A stretch of DNA of 64,000 nt from NCBI GenBank assembly GCA_039096225.1, contig JBBPEB010000009.1:1267001-1331000 (forward strand), written 5' to 3'. This stretch comes from Blastocystis sp. Blastoise. Lineage: Eukaryota; Sar; Bigyra; Opalinata; Blastocystidae. Positions within the stretch are counted from its first letter, which is position 1. Each line of letters begins with the position of its first letter. The notes beneath the pieces are model-generated. The model did no database searches. It was not told the origin of the DNA and was given only the letters and a program-made list of their open reading frames with translations. Below, piece by piece: positions 46,612-60,600 of the stretch. The position numbers were made by a program, and so were the translations under genes.

Positions 46612-47523
46612 GAATATAAATGTATATTCATTGACCTAATCTAGGAATGAGAAGAAAGGGAAGAAAAATGATTTACTATTAGTAAGAAATTACAATGATT
46701 ATGAACAAATGTAGTTTTGTGATGTTGAAATCATTATTCATTGAATTTTTTAAATCTAAATTTTTGGTAATATATATAAGATTTCTTTATGATCTATTAT
46801 TATCATTGGTTTTAGAGATATATTCTTTTCAATTCCTATTAAGGTGGTCACCATAGAATGTATATATATATATAATTAAATTTTATTATAAATAAGAATT
46901 TAGGAGCATCATTTGCTGATAAATGCTTTATTACACTGGTAAATACTATTATTTTGGGAAATAAGTGACAATATCTGGATATATCTGGATATTTTTATTT
47001 ATTATAATAACAAAATAATCGTATCTATATATAAACTCTCTTTTAACTGATCAGAGTATTCTATATTTATTTAATAATTTAACAGACATAAACCTAATTC
47101 ATATAAATTGTTTCCTTGTAAACTGTATAATACTATATATAATATATAATATATATAATATATAATATATAAAATATACAATATATAAAATATATAATAT
47201 ATAAAATATTCAATATATATAATATATATTATTTAATATTAATATCAATGTAGCTTGAAATATAACTGATGTTTCTGCAATTTGTATTTATAAATCATTA
47301 GATAAAGGACTATTAAATAATCTTCATTCTCTTAACCTAATATGTACGATAATTATTATATATAGATATATATCTATAAAACGTTATTCTCTTTTTTATA
47401 TAGTTTATAAATTAACTACTATCTCATTATGCGAATTATATCATATTATTCAAAAAGGGAATCGGACAGACTCTTTATCTATATATTGCTAAAATTGTAA
47501 ATATTATATACTCTCTCTTTTTA

Positions 47524-47559
<36 letters not shown>

Positions 47560-48504
47560 CTATATACTTAGACAAACTATATAATGAAAATATTCCTTAC
47601 TTTCATTCCAATTGAAAAAGATAAATATGCCATACATTGAATATTGACTCACCCTAAACCTTATTATTCTAATCATTCTTTTTCTACTTTTTTATACATA
47701 GTCTTGATTCACTTTTTCTCAATATCGTCAGTTATATATTTCAAGACTAGATATCATATCATTCATTCGTCTATCCTTTATAGATTATGCATTTATCTTC
47801 AACTATTATAAACAAAATTATTATTTAATAGTTGGATGACCATTATCTTTATGAACAACTTTTTTTTTCATTCAATACAATAAGAGTCTTATACAGGCAT
47901 CAATGAGTCATTGAGAACTGTAACTATATTTCTACATTATTGAAATGACTCATCTATTATAAACTCATGCTTATATTGAATATGAATTATTCTCACTCGA
48001 GATTTATCACGAGGATCAACATAACTAATGTGAGAAATAAAAAGAAAAGAATCTTAATCCGACAATTCATGAGTTTTAATTCATGAATAACATGATAGAA
48101 GTATGATATACATAGACTCTTTAAAAAACTGCTATAACTATTACAAAACAAACAAACAAAGTATAACAAACAAAGCATTTCTTCTTCATCAAGTATTTCT
48201 GAATAATCACGATTATTTTTGTTGCTCTACATTAAGAATTTTCTAAAGACAATTCCCTCCGATTTTATTTGTTTATTCGTTATTAGTCATCCAATAAAAT
48301 GGTACTTATAGGGGATAATATCTATGACGCATCATATTTTCACTTTCCAACCTTTTTTTCTTCTAAATTCCCATGAATAAATCAAGAATGACACACACCT
48401 GAAGAGTTTCTTGGCAAGAAAGGAAGAAACAATTGTATTATATTTTTCTTTCTTAAAACATCTCTGAAGAACGTTAATATATATATTATCTTGATTTCAA
48501 TATA
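46612..48504. other. mostly non-coding stretch with faint exon-like pieces
   Basis: AT-rich 1.9 kb. Short TA/TATAA repeats occur at 47137-47230 and 47525-47557. A few pieces look like exons between splice-like borders (46902-46938, and 47256-47341 joined to about 47402-47490), reading Leu/Ile-rich sequence. No continuous gene could be built. They may be remnants of a leucine-rich-repeat gene or chance. Confidence 0.4.
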
Positions 48505-49951
48505 ATGGCGTATGGATTCCCCATATACTCATATTTTATTTATACTTTATTAGAAGCCTCGCGTCAATTCATTCTTATACATATACTGGAAACAATAATT
48601 TACGATCGTCATCACCTATCAAGAAGTATGAAAGTATTCCTAAACGTGATTGCTCTTTATATGCCGACTAGTATGTATTACTTTACCATATGTTTTATCT
48701 TTCTTTTCTTATAGTGATATCGAAAAACAAGAAAATAATGGTATTCAATTATTATGATACATTCCTATTGCTGACATCTATTTCTTTTTATAGATCCTGA
48801 TGAAATTCTTCTTGATATTGTTCCATTACAGTATATTTATTATATATATATTATAAATATCATTTTAGACTTGTTTCAGAACAAGGAGTTGCTCAAAAAA
48901 AGAATCAAAATTTGCTGTTAACCGATTTTGATTATTATCCTCTCTCTATTGATAAATCTGATAGTAATTGGATTTTCAATGACACTGAAATCAAAAAATG
49001 TTTTAATAAAGAAATGTATATATATATATTTATTGTTATATTCTATGTTTATTACTTTTTTTTTCTTTTTTAGGTCTCTTCAACAGGTATTTTGTTATAT
49101 AAGTCTATTTATTTAAGGAAGAATATTTAATTATATATTTTCTATTATTTAGTTCATCTCAATATTTTTTACATCCAACTCATATACTGTTTATCAACAG
49201 TATAAATCTTTAGCTATGAAAAGAAGCCTTGTCTATATTCTTACTTGCTTACAATATGTTATATGTCTTTATGGACTGATTCGATGCTATTCCTTTTCCT
49301 TTACAACTTCTTTTTCTGGTGCTTATTTAGCTTTTATATTCTGTCGTCAACTTCTTTGTATTTGTATATTTTTATCAAATGCATTTATGAACTCACGAGC
49401 TCTTCAACAAATATCCTTTAAAATATTTTATATTTTTTATTATTCTATTGATTGTATTTATTATTATATTGATTATATTATATTTATTATCTTAATTATA
49501 CTTATTTTTATTATCTTAATTATTTTTATTATGTTGATTATACTTATTATATATCTTTAATCATTATACATTTCTCGCGTATGTCTTCATCTATTTCTCG
49601 GTATATTCGTGGTAGTCCCTGCTTATTATTATTATATATCTACTTATAATCCTCTTTGGCTCTATTCTTCTATACATGGTGTATATATGTATTCCATGAT
49701 CAACAATATCATTCTTTATGATGCCATTGCAGCATTACTTTTCCTTTTTCCTATTTATAAACTTACCAAGAAACTAGCCACTGTACATATTACAAATCTA
49801 TCCGGTATATATATATTTATATTTATTTATTATAATATAATATCATATATTTTAAAAATCAAGATTCTATATATATAATAATAATATTATTATTTATTTT
49901 AAATAAAATTCTATATATATATATATATAATATTATTTATTTTAAATAAAA

Positions 49952-49997
<46 letters not shown>

Positions 49998-50082
49998 AGA
50001 GTATAAAGATAAGATGCTTCTCACGGAGGGTGTTGAGCATCTCGTATCTCTTCATTCCCTTTGGGAAAACCAATCTCTCTAA
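48505..50082 (+). CDS. multi-pass membrane protein of unknown function
   Basis: Eight exons: 48505-48674, 48715-48740, 48794-48830, 48869-49015, 49074-49086, 49153-49410, 49570-49804, 50000-50082, giving 322 residues. A hydrophobic start is followed by a soluble acidic stretch (residues about 55-130), and then by at least four hydrophobic helices in residues 150-290 (KRSLVYILTCLQYVICLYGL, CRQLLCICIFLSNAF, RVCLHLFLGIFVVVPAYYYY, LYDAIAALLFLFPIYKL). The tail is cytosolic-looking. I do not recognise the family. It could be a receptor-like or transport protein. Exon 5 is a 13-nt microexon. The intron between exons 6 and 7 carries U12-type AT-AC signals. Phase agrees at every junction. Confidence 0.65.
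49411..49569 (+). other. probable U12-type AT-AC intron
   Basis: It starts ATATCCTTTA, a perfect match to the U12 5' consensus, and ends CTTTAATCATTATAC, with a branch-like TCTTTAAT nine bases before the AC. It joins CAA-CAA to ATT-TCT in frame, so the Ser-Arg-Val-Cys-Leu-His membrane helix is kept. A GT-AG alternative exists (donor in GATTGTATTT, acceptor GTGGTAG), but it would keep an AT-rich intronic-looking run as coding and discard the GC-richer helix. Confidence 0.72.
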
Positions 50083-51625
50083 ATCCTATTTATCCTTATA
50101 TATATATATATATTAGGATGAAATATTAGTATTGATTCTATTTCAATCACTTTTCTCTTATTATTATTTATTTGTAGTACCTATTCTCTTTTTTTTTTTT
50201 TGATGTGCCTTTTTCTTTGTCTGTATTAATAAAAAATTATATAATTATATATTTATTCACAGTGAAATTTTTTTAAATGAATATATATATATTTATTATA
50301 TATACTTTTTATTTTTATTTTATATATACACATTATATTATATTTACATCTCTATATATATACTTTTTTATTATTATTATATATATACACATTATATTAT
50401 ATTTATATCTCTATATTATATATACTAATTATCTTTTGATTATAAACTTTACATATTATTATATATGTTTTTTTATTTATAATCCATAATATATATAAAT
50501 CTAATTCTTTTCTTAATTACTTTGATTCAAAACACTAAAACAATTTCTTTGATCATATCGTTACTTTTTATCTGCTATTGTCTTGCTTATTATTTTCGTT
50601 TTCTGAATTATATATTTTATAATATATATCTATTCTCATTTTACTTGTTTTTTCTATCACAAGTAATATCTTATGCTACTATTTTAATCTATTGTTATAC
50701 TTTTGTATTATATTTTCATTTTTATATATTCATTATTGAAGATATTTTGAATACATAAATCCAGAAAATTCTATAGTTTATATACTTTAGGATTCTTTAT
50801 ATACATATATATATATATATATATCTTTCTCCTGTCTTTCTAGATTAGGAGCAGTCATTCACTATATATATATATATATTCATTTTATATCTATCCGAAC
50901 GTATTTACATATTATATATACTTATAATTATATATATAATATTTTTTAATTTATTCAAATATTCTCCAAATCTCTCTATTGTTATTATTCCCTCACAGAA
51001 CCTTCTTATGCTATTATTTTTATAGTATACATATATTCAATATATTTATATTATTGACACTCTTTATTTTTCCTTTTACCTCTCTCCTCTTTATTCACTA
51101 TTTATATCTATTGATTTCTTTTTGGTTTATTTGATTCTATTTAAAAAAATATTTGTTTGTTAACTTAATTTTTATTATTATTATGACTCTCCTCATTCCT
51201 ATTTTTTTAATTAGTGTTAAAATTATAATATATATTTTACACTTTTGACACATTTATTCAGTTATTATTATTATTTTTAACAATTCACAAGAATTCATTG
51301 ATACATTGTTGTATTTTTGTTTATATGTAAAAAAGGAACATAATATGAGAAACTAAATTAATATTTACTAACCTGGAAAAAAATAAATTAATGAAAAAAG
51401 TTAAAATAATCTATATATATATGATATATATATATGTAAGAAATACTATATATAGTATTTTTTAAAACCAAATATAATAAATAAAATATAATAAATAAAA
51501 TATAATAAATAAAATATAATAAATAAAATATATAAATAAAATATAATAAATAAAATATAATAAATAAAAATAAATATATAAATATAATAAATATAAATAA
51601 ATATAATTAATCTGTTTATATCTTT
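50083..51625. other. intergenic between converging genes
   Basis: About 1.5 kb, very AT-rich, with many TATA runs. An approximately 10-nt unit (AATAAAATAT) is repeated at 51474-51570. The frames at 50277-50489 and 50522-50758 are Ile, Tyr and Phe runs without motif support. Confidence 0.55.
51474..51570. repeat. short tandem repeat, unit about AATAAAATAT
   Basis: Roughly eight imperfect copies just downstream of the stop of the giant AAA+ ORF. Confidence 0.75.
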
Positions 51626-54600
51626 CTACATGATTTTGATAATAGCAGTATATTCATTAATAATAATTTCATTAAAGATGTTAGTCATATTATTTATGAG
51701 ATTAATATTGGAGCCATTTCCAGTATTTCTAGTAACAACATTATGTTCAGTAATAAAATTATCATGATTTAAATGATCTCCTTGATGGTTTACTTCTTTA
51801 TCAATTAAAGATCCTATATATCGAGTTATAAGGAAAATAGAATCATCAAGAATAGGAATAACATGAAGATGTACATTTCGTTTTGTTATAATAGTTTTTA
51901 TCATGTTATATTGTTCATCAAAAAAAACTTTCTTTCTACCACAAAAACATTCATTCTTTAATTGACATGACTTATGTGACTTGCGATATTTAGTATTATA
52001 ATCTTGAATATATTCTACAGGAATACCATGTCCATAATAATAACCACATAACATGAGTAAATGATAACAATTGGGTAATTTATCAACGGATTTTAATGCT
52101 TCTACTAAACCACCAGTAACATATTTACATTGACATGATGCACAAAACCCATTTCCAACTTCTGTGAAACTCTTCTTTATTGAATCTTCTGTTTCATTAA
52201 TTATATTAGGAAGAGACATACCTTGTGATGAAACACATGTATTATCATCAACATTACTATATACAACAATTTGATATTGAACTACTGATTTATTTCTATC
52301 ATGCACTTCCAATCTTCTAGAATCTAGTTTTTCTAATATTGAATGAAACATTTTAGCCATGTTATCATGTACTTGATGAATAAAACCACTCCCATCCATA
52401 ACAATAGATAATACAAATGTTACAGGACGATTAATCTTACGACGTTCCCAAGGTTGAGGAATATTATCTTGTTCTGTAAATTGATTCATAACAACTTTAG
52501 TATATAAATCAGGTACAATGTTATCATCTAAATTACCTCCAGCAGCAATATGAAGTTCATTCAAATATCCTTCAATATTTAGTAACCAAATACATGCATT
52601 ACTTATCCATCTAGCTGTACCATCTTCTGACCAATCTCCAAATAATTTACTAGCTGCAGTATCTACAATCATACGACCTTTCATACCTTCATTATCTTTT
52701 AACATAATAGCAGGATTTCCAGAACTATCTTTAGCAAAAACAATAAAGCCTTTTTCTTCAAGTTTCTTTTGATCAATACCAGATAAAGTATAACCTTCAA
52801 AGAATATATTTAAACCTTGATTTATTTTCATCTTAAATTCTTTTTTAAATATTGATGTTCCATAAGGTAAAAACTCACTATTATTAAGTACAATAGGTTT
52901 ATTCTTTTCTTCTTTTGTAATTATATGCTTATGTATGATTTTACCTCCTGGTATATTTGCTGAAGGATCACAAACATTTTGAATATTATAACCATCATCA
53001 TCTTTATAAGCAAAGAATCTTTCAGCTTCAAAATCATTAGGATAATTTTCTAATAACCAGAAAATACCACCACCATGATTATGAAATACATATAAACATT
53101 TAATAAATGCATCAAGACGATCGACTTCTGTTGATTCTTCAGGTAAAATACCATCTCCAGGACTACAAGTAATTACAGCAACTCTATGTTTTCCTTGACG
53201 TAATTCATTAATTGCACTTTGATAACTATATACAATCTTATAATTAAATCCTTTTTGATCATGTAATTTCTGTATTGGACCTTTTAATAAACTGTTTTCA
53301 TTTACTTCAATATCTATAAGTTCTCCCTTTTCATTATATGAACCAGGTCTATGTAAATATAAGATGATAAATAATATAGACCAAGGTGTAAATGCTCCAT
53401 CTTTACCTAAATCATAAGAAGAATTCGAATTATTAAATAAATTCTTATAAGCACCATCTTCTGTTTCTTCTACATTTATAAAACGATTACGTCTTTCATA
53501 TATACTATCCATTTTTATAATCTCTTCAATAATCTTATTATTAAACTTGACATTAAATTTTGTTTCAGATATATTACGATATATATCTGGGTTTGTAATA
53601 TAAACTGATTGACTTTCTGTAGAATTTGTTGGTTGATATATATTATCAATAGCATTCGATAATTTATGAATATCTTGAGACCAAATAAAAGTAGGGAAAA
53701 TATCATTAAAATCAGTAATAGTATATCCAATACCTATACCAATATAAGTACATTCATTAGACATAATAATATTCTTAATTTCTTTTTGTTGATTACTACA
53801 AGGAATACTATCTGTAAATACAAAGAATATACTTGCATAAGGTCTACTATTACTTATAGCTGTAGCTTGTCGAATTGTCTCAGAAAGACAAGATATATTT
53901 GATGAATTTTGAATATTTAAGAAGAATGCTGTTAGTGTGGATTCTGTCCATATATCATAAGTTTGTAAACCTGTTCCAATACATATAGATTTATCACCAT
54001 TTGAAATCCATATATCAACAGATGAAACAAATAATTCTGCTAAACATCGAATAAATAATAGAATTGTTTCAACTGAATGGCGAATATTTAATAAATTAAA
54101 TGAAGATGATTTACAATCTATAATAACAGAAACAGTATATGCACGAATCTTACCACCTGATTTCTTTTTAAATAACTTACCATTACCAGTTTTAGTTAAA
54201 AGGAATTGAATATAATTCTTTAAATGAATAGAAGTACCTGTTGTTGAAGCAATCCAAGCAGTAGCTTTATTTTCTATAATAACATTAGCACTTAATGGTT
54301 CATAAATCATATTCTTAGAAATTATTTCACTTAATTCATTAAGAAGTTCTTTACTTCCTCCAGATGGTGTCTTTTGAAGCATAGAATCATCAATAGAAGG
54401 TAATGAACACTGACCACCAGATCTATTTGCATGAACTACTATATATTCTTTTTGTTCTACATTATCAAGTTTAGACAATGATTTATTATTATCTTTATTA
54501 TTCTTTTCTTCTTGTATAGGTAGATATAATATATCAGTGAGTGACAATGAGTCTGAAGATAAAATACTCTTTTCTATATCATATACTTTAGAAGAAAGAG

Positions 54601-57600
54601 AAATATCAGATAATTTATTAGAACTATAGAATATATTCCACCATTTACATATATTCTGTATACATATACTATCTATAGAATCAATAGTAATATAGTTATT
54701 ATCGAAATTTCTTTTAATTAATTTGAATAAAAGATCATTAGATGTATGTGTTAATGTTTCAGAAGATGATTCATTAGTAATTCCACTTTGAATTAAAAAT
54801 AAGAATAATTTATCTTTATTATCATGTATAAATTGATGTAAATGTTCAGAGATTAATTGTTCAGAAAAACCATCAGATATAATAATAAACTTTTCAGTAT
54901 CAAGTTTCTTTCTTATATCATCAAATCCAAATATATCAAAAGGTGCAGAAGGAGTTTTAATAATATTATCATCATCAAGATCATAAATTATAGATAATAA
55001 TTCATATAAATTATTTGTTTCTTTTGGAATATACATAAAACCTTGACCTCTTCCACATGTAGAATAAAGAGATATCTGAACATTTAACATATAACTAAGA
55101 ATAACAAGAATACTAGTAGCAATAGTTCTCAATCTTCTTTTTTGGGATTTAATTGTAAAATTAATATCAATAATAATATTAATATGTTCTATAATTTGAC
55201 AATCACGTTTTTCTGATTGACGGAAAAGATTATATACTTTTGAGACATATCCTTTATAATTATTTAAAATAAAATTAATAAAATGAGAATCAATTAAACA
55301 TTTTTGATTTTGTACTTTCTTAATACCATTTCTAGTATTATTTGTTTTGATCACACATTGTTCTATATGTTTTGAATTTTCTACTATTGCATTAAATATA
55401 ATATCAAGACTTTTACCATTATATTGTTCTAATAATACAGCAGAACTTTGTTCTAAGAATTCATATTTTATTTCTTCTTCTTCTTGTTCTTCTTGATTTC
55501 TTTTGTTTTTATTCATTTTATATAAAGAATCATCAAATTGAATTTCCATATGACTTCCTTCTTCTTCTTTTTTCTTGATTTCACCTAATTTTGTAAGAGC
55601 GAAATCACTGTTATAATCTCTCATGCAAAATGATTTATTATCAGATGTAGATTCGTTTTCTTTATGTATAGCTTCTTTTGATATATAATTACTACAAGGT
55701 CTTGTAATAATAACAGGCTTTACTGCATTCTTTACACCTTCTACTTGATTTTCCCAATTCATATGATTTGATAATAAACTATTTAATATATTTAATGATT
55801 TCTCAGCAACTGAACGAATACATTTAAAATATTGATCAGAATGATGTTTTATATAAAGTAATGATGAATATAATCTATTAAATTTTTCATAATTTTCAGG
55901 ATGATTATTAATATCTAATATACAATAAGGTATTTTTTGAATTGCTGATATATAATGAAGTATATCAACATTAGATAAATCTTTAATAGAATATGTTAAG
56001 TTATCACCATCAAATAATAAATCTTTATAAATAGAATCAATAGTAACAAAAGGACTTGGAAGTATTATATTATTTTCTACAGTAGGTTCTTTAAAATAAG
56101 ATATTTTATTTTTATTGTCTTTATCTTTAATAATAATGAAATCATGATGAGTAGCTTCATAATTATTCTCATAATCAATTACATAATCTGTATATCGAAT
56201 TTTCTCATATTCAACATTACCTTGCTTATAATTAATAGTTTTCTTATTCTTTACTATATTTAATTCTCTACTAATTGTATAAAACATAAATTGATTATCA
56301 TCATTTTCTTGAGGTAATCCAGAAGGTTCATTTGTTCTGAAATATTGACTTGATTGATCATTCTCACATGTACATCGTATATTGGTATCTGTTTTAAGTA
56401 TTTTATAATTATCTTTTAATTCATAATATATTCTAAATTGTAATTGTATGTCAATTATAGTATTAGGTTTATTAGTATTATTATCATCTTCATTATCACT
56501 TATTCTTATATCTAATTTAATACCATTATCTACATAATTTATAATACAGGAAGTAGATCGTACTTCATAATGATATCCATCAGGATTAAATATAGGTATA
56601 AACATATTATTAGTATGATATGTATTATAATGTTTAGGTAAATGAATAATATATTCATTTTGTTCTGTTGGACATATTAATTGTGGTATAGATTTAGAAT
56701 CTGAAAGAATATAAATATAATTATTTAAATTAATTGCTTTATTATTATTAAAAACACTATAATCTTCTGATTGTGGAGTTAATTGACTTACAGGAATATA
56801 TATACATTTAGAGATACTTCTTTCTAATAAGAAATTATCACGTTCAGTATATTTATGTATATTATCAACAAGTTCATTTATTGTATTCGAATTTATTTGA
56901 TATTCATCACATGTACCATTAATAGATCTTATTACAGATTGAATCTTTTTATCTTTAAGAGGATAGGGTAAAGTTTCACGAATAAAATATTTTGGAAGAA
57001 TTGTAAATGTATCACTGAAATAATAATCTTCTTCTTTTAATAATTTATATTTATTCATAATTTTAAACTTTAAAGGGAATATTATTGGCTTTTTAATCAT
57101 ATCTATATTATCAAGTGTTATAGTAAAAGAAGAAGCATTATTTGTTTCAAGAAAATGAGGTAAAATAAATGTTTGTTTACTTAATTGATATTCATATCGA
57201 TCTTTAATAATTCCTTTCTGATTATATAAGTATAATTTATAAGAATTTATAGGTATACAATAAAATTCAGGAGTTGTTCGTTCATAAATAGGTATAGATT
57301 GAATTTGGTTGAATGTAGATATATTAAAATTTGTATCAAGAATAAATGATAATTTATTATCTTTGAAAAACTGATACATTTGATCAAATACATAATTACT
57401 TAATAACATATATTCATCATTCATATTTACATCATTCATATTTTTATGATTCATTTCAGCAGGTAAACTAAAGTAATATGTATTTGTATCCACTTCAGAA
57501 GGTATATCTTGTAAAACCATTGTATATATTGACATAGGGCAAAAAATATATTCTATAATTTTGTTTTCTTTTATTCTCTTGTTATTATCCTTTTGAAATT

Positions 57601-60600
57601 TTAATTTATTATTATAGATAGAAATAGGTGCTATTTCATTGGATGATGTCATTAATTGCATAGTTATCATAATAGATTTCATTGTAATAGGATATTTTAA
57701 TTCAATAATTTGAATATATTCTTTATTCTTCGGTAGAATCTGACTAAAATATTCTCTATCAAATATTGTGAATTTATTTTGAATAGTATTAAATAATGGA
57801 TTAGTTTCATCTATTGTATATGATTGTTTTACACATTTAGAATTAAAAAATGTATTCCAAGAATAATAATATAATTGTATCATATACCAATTATAATTGT
57901 TCATTTCAGTTTGTATAGTATCTTGATTAGAATAATAATAAGTATTATTTGTATTATTTTCATTATTAATAAGTTGTTTAAATGTGATTACAGATTTTTC
58001 ATATTCTTCCTTTAGTATATTATTTTTTTCTATTATTTTTTCTTTTTGTAAATTAATATCTTTTATTTGTTTTAGAAGTATTTTATGTTCAGAATCAATA
58101 TCATTATTAAATATTTTATTAAATAATTCTGTAAAAGATGAAGAATCACTTATTGCTTCCTCCATTCCTTGAATCCATCGATCATTTAATAATAATTCTT
58201 GAATTAAATTAGAATAAAGAGTAAAAGAATAAGGGAATAATAATTCATATTTAGAAGAACTGTTCAATTTAGAATTCTTTATTAGTGTCTCATAATCATT
58301 TAAGATACGTTTATAGCTATTTAACATATTATAACATAAATCAAGAGAATGAGAAGATATCATTTGATTGGGAGCAAGATACGACAAATTATCATTAGGT
58401 TTATTACATGGATGAGCTTCTATTTCATATATATCATCTTTTTGGAAACAGGATAGGCATCCTATATAATCATCAGTTAAATAATTACTATAACGATTCA
58501 CTAATGCTTCATAAATACAAGCAAAGAAACTAAAAGTATTTAAATAGCAGAAAGGTTTTTTCTTATTAAGAATAGTATTATTATTATAAACACAAGAAAG
58601 CATGCTTTCTAATGAAGTATTTTCATCAAAATATACTTTAAGTTGACCAAAATATCCATGATTTGAACATATAAACAAAGCTTTCTGTAATTTCTTGTCA
58701 CTTATATCTCTATGAACATAGAAATTAGATGATTTCAAAATAGATAGTATTTCACGATTAAAACTAAGCCCATTTTTTGATAGACTACAGTATTGATTCA
58801 TACAATAATTGACTATATATATAATATATTTAATATCTTTTTGTAGTAAAGATTTATCTACAAACAAGTACTTTATATCCATTTCAATAAGTTTTAATGC
58901 TTCAATATTATTAAAGAATAAATTAGTAATATCAATAGATGGATTCATAGTCATACATACAAATTGTGATAGATATTCATATTGTTTCCAATAAACATTA
59001 TCCATTTTCAATGAATCAAATTTCTTATATTGAATAAAATGATTTTCATTTGAAAGAGATTCTAAATCAATATTATCCATAGAATTCTTATTATTTGTAT
59101 ACATTTGTTTAATAGCATCTTGTATATTTTCATTACATGACTTAATGTTATTCGATATATATAAAGGAAGATAGATACCATCTATAGCAGTAAAATAATA
59201 ATAAGTTTCAATTCTTCTCTGTTCTAATTTATGTATAAATGTTGTTAAATCTTTTGTAGATATATTATGATCCATTATATTCACATATTCATTATGTATA
59301 GTATTATATAAGTCATTTATAGAAGTATATAAAGTTTTTGCTTTTGAATGGTCAAGTTGTATTTGCTTATATTTTTCAGAGAAATCGTGAGCAGATAAAC
59401 TAATAGATTCATAATCCTTTAATAATTGTAAAAGATAATCTGAAGATATAGTATTTATATTTTTTTCTAATTCAGTATAAATATTTTTTATATCAGTATC
59501 TTCTATAGAATCATAGAAAAATAACATTTTATCTAATATATAACATAATATAAATCGTTGAGAGATTGTTTCTACTTTAAAATAATCACATGGATTATTC
59601 TCTTCTACGAATGCATTATTTTCATCTGTAATTGAAATATTATTATTAGCTTCAAAGAATTGATTTGAGAATAATTTCCATCTATTAATACTAATGATCT
59701 GAGAAAATGAATTCTGCCCAATTACACCATCTATATTATTATGTATAGATAATATTTCCATTATTTTAGAAAGAGGATAATAAAGAACACTCTTTAACCA
59801 ATAATAAAGATATTTCTCCATTTTTTTATATCGATCATTTTGATAGAAACTTTGAATATTACGTTGTAAACATACATATATTTGATTACGAAGATTACTC
59901 TGTTTCTCTATTGTAATATTACGATTATATAGTAAATCAATAAAATCATCTTCAAAAACAGTATTTTGATTATTATCTTTTGATCGCTTTCTATTTGTTA
60001 TATTTATATTATTTTCAAATTCTGTGTTTAAAAGTTTATGAATATCTTCTTGAGAATTTAATATACGTACAGCTTTTCTCCAATGAATCATATTTATAAT
60101 ATTATTAGATAGAATAGATGGCTCTGGAATATAATTACCAAATGGATTATCAAAAAATACTTTTGAATCACATAATTCACATATTTGTTTAAGACTTGAT
60201 AAAGGTTCAGTATATAAAATAATACATCTACTTTGTAAAGGAGCAGCAATAGAAGAAATATTATTACTTGACATAGTTAAAATTAATCTAAAGTCTTCAT
60301 GTATATATTTATATCCTAGTTTCTTTTCACGAGAATAATAATAATTTTCTTTTCCTTCATTTATAGCTAAAGTAGGATTTTCTTCACATAAAGGATTAAT
60401 TCGTTCTAATATATCATTCTTTGCTTGTTCAATACCTTCAAGATTTAAGAAATAACCTTTTTCCATAGCTTCTAATAAAGGACCTTTTTTAAATACTAAT
60501 TGATCTTGATTTGTTTGTTGAGAATTATCTAAATTTGAAGATACTTTATTTAAATTTGAATTAGGTTCTAATCGACCTATTAATAAAGATGAATTACTTT

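Noticed and set aside
47256-47490. Two exon-like pieces resembling a leucine-rich repeat
   Set aside because: They splice in frame with each other but have no start, no clear upstream partner and end at once in a stop, so I did not call a gene.
50277-50758. Hydrophobic frames after the membrane protein gene
   Set aside because: Ile, Tyr and Phe runs from TA-rich DNA; the gene already ends at 50082 with consistent phase.
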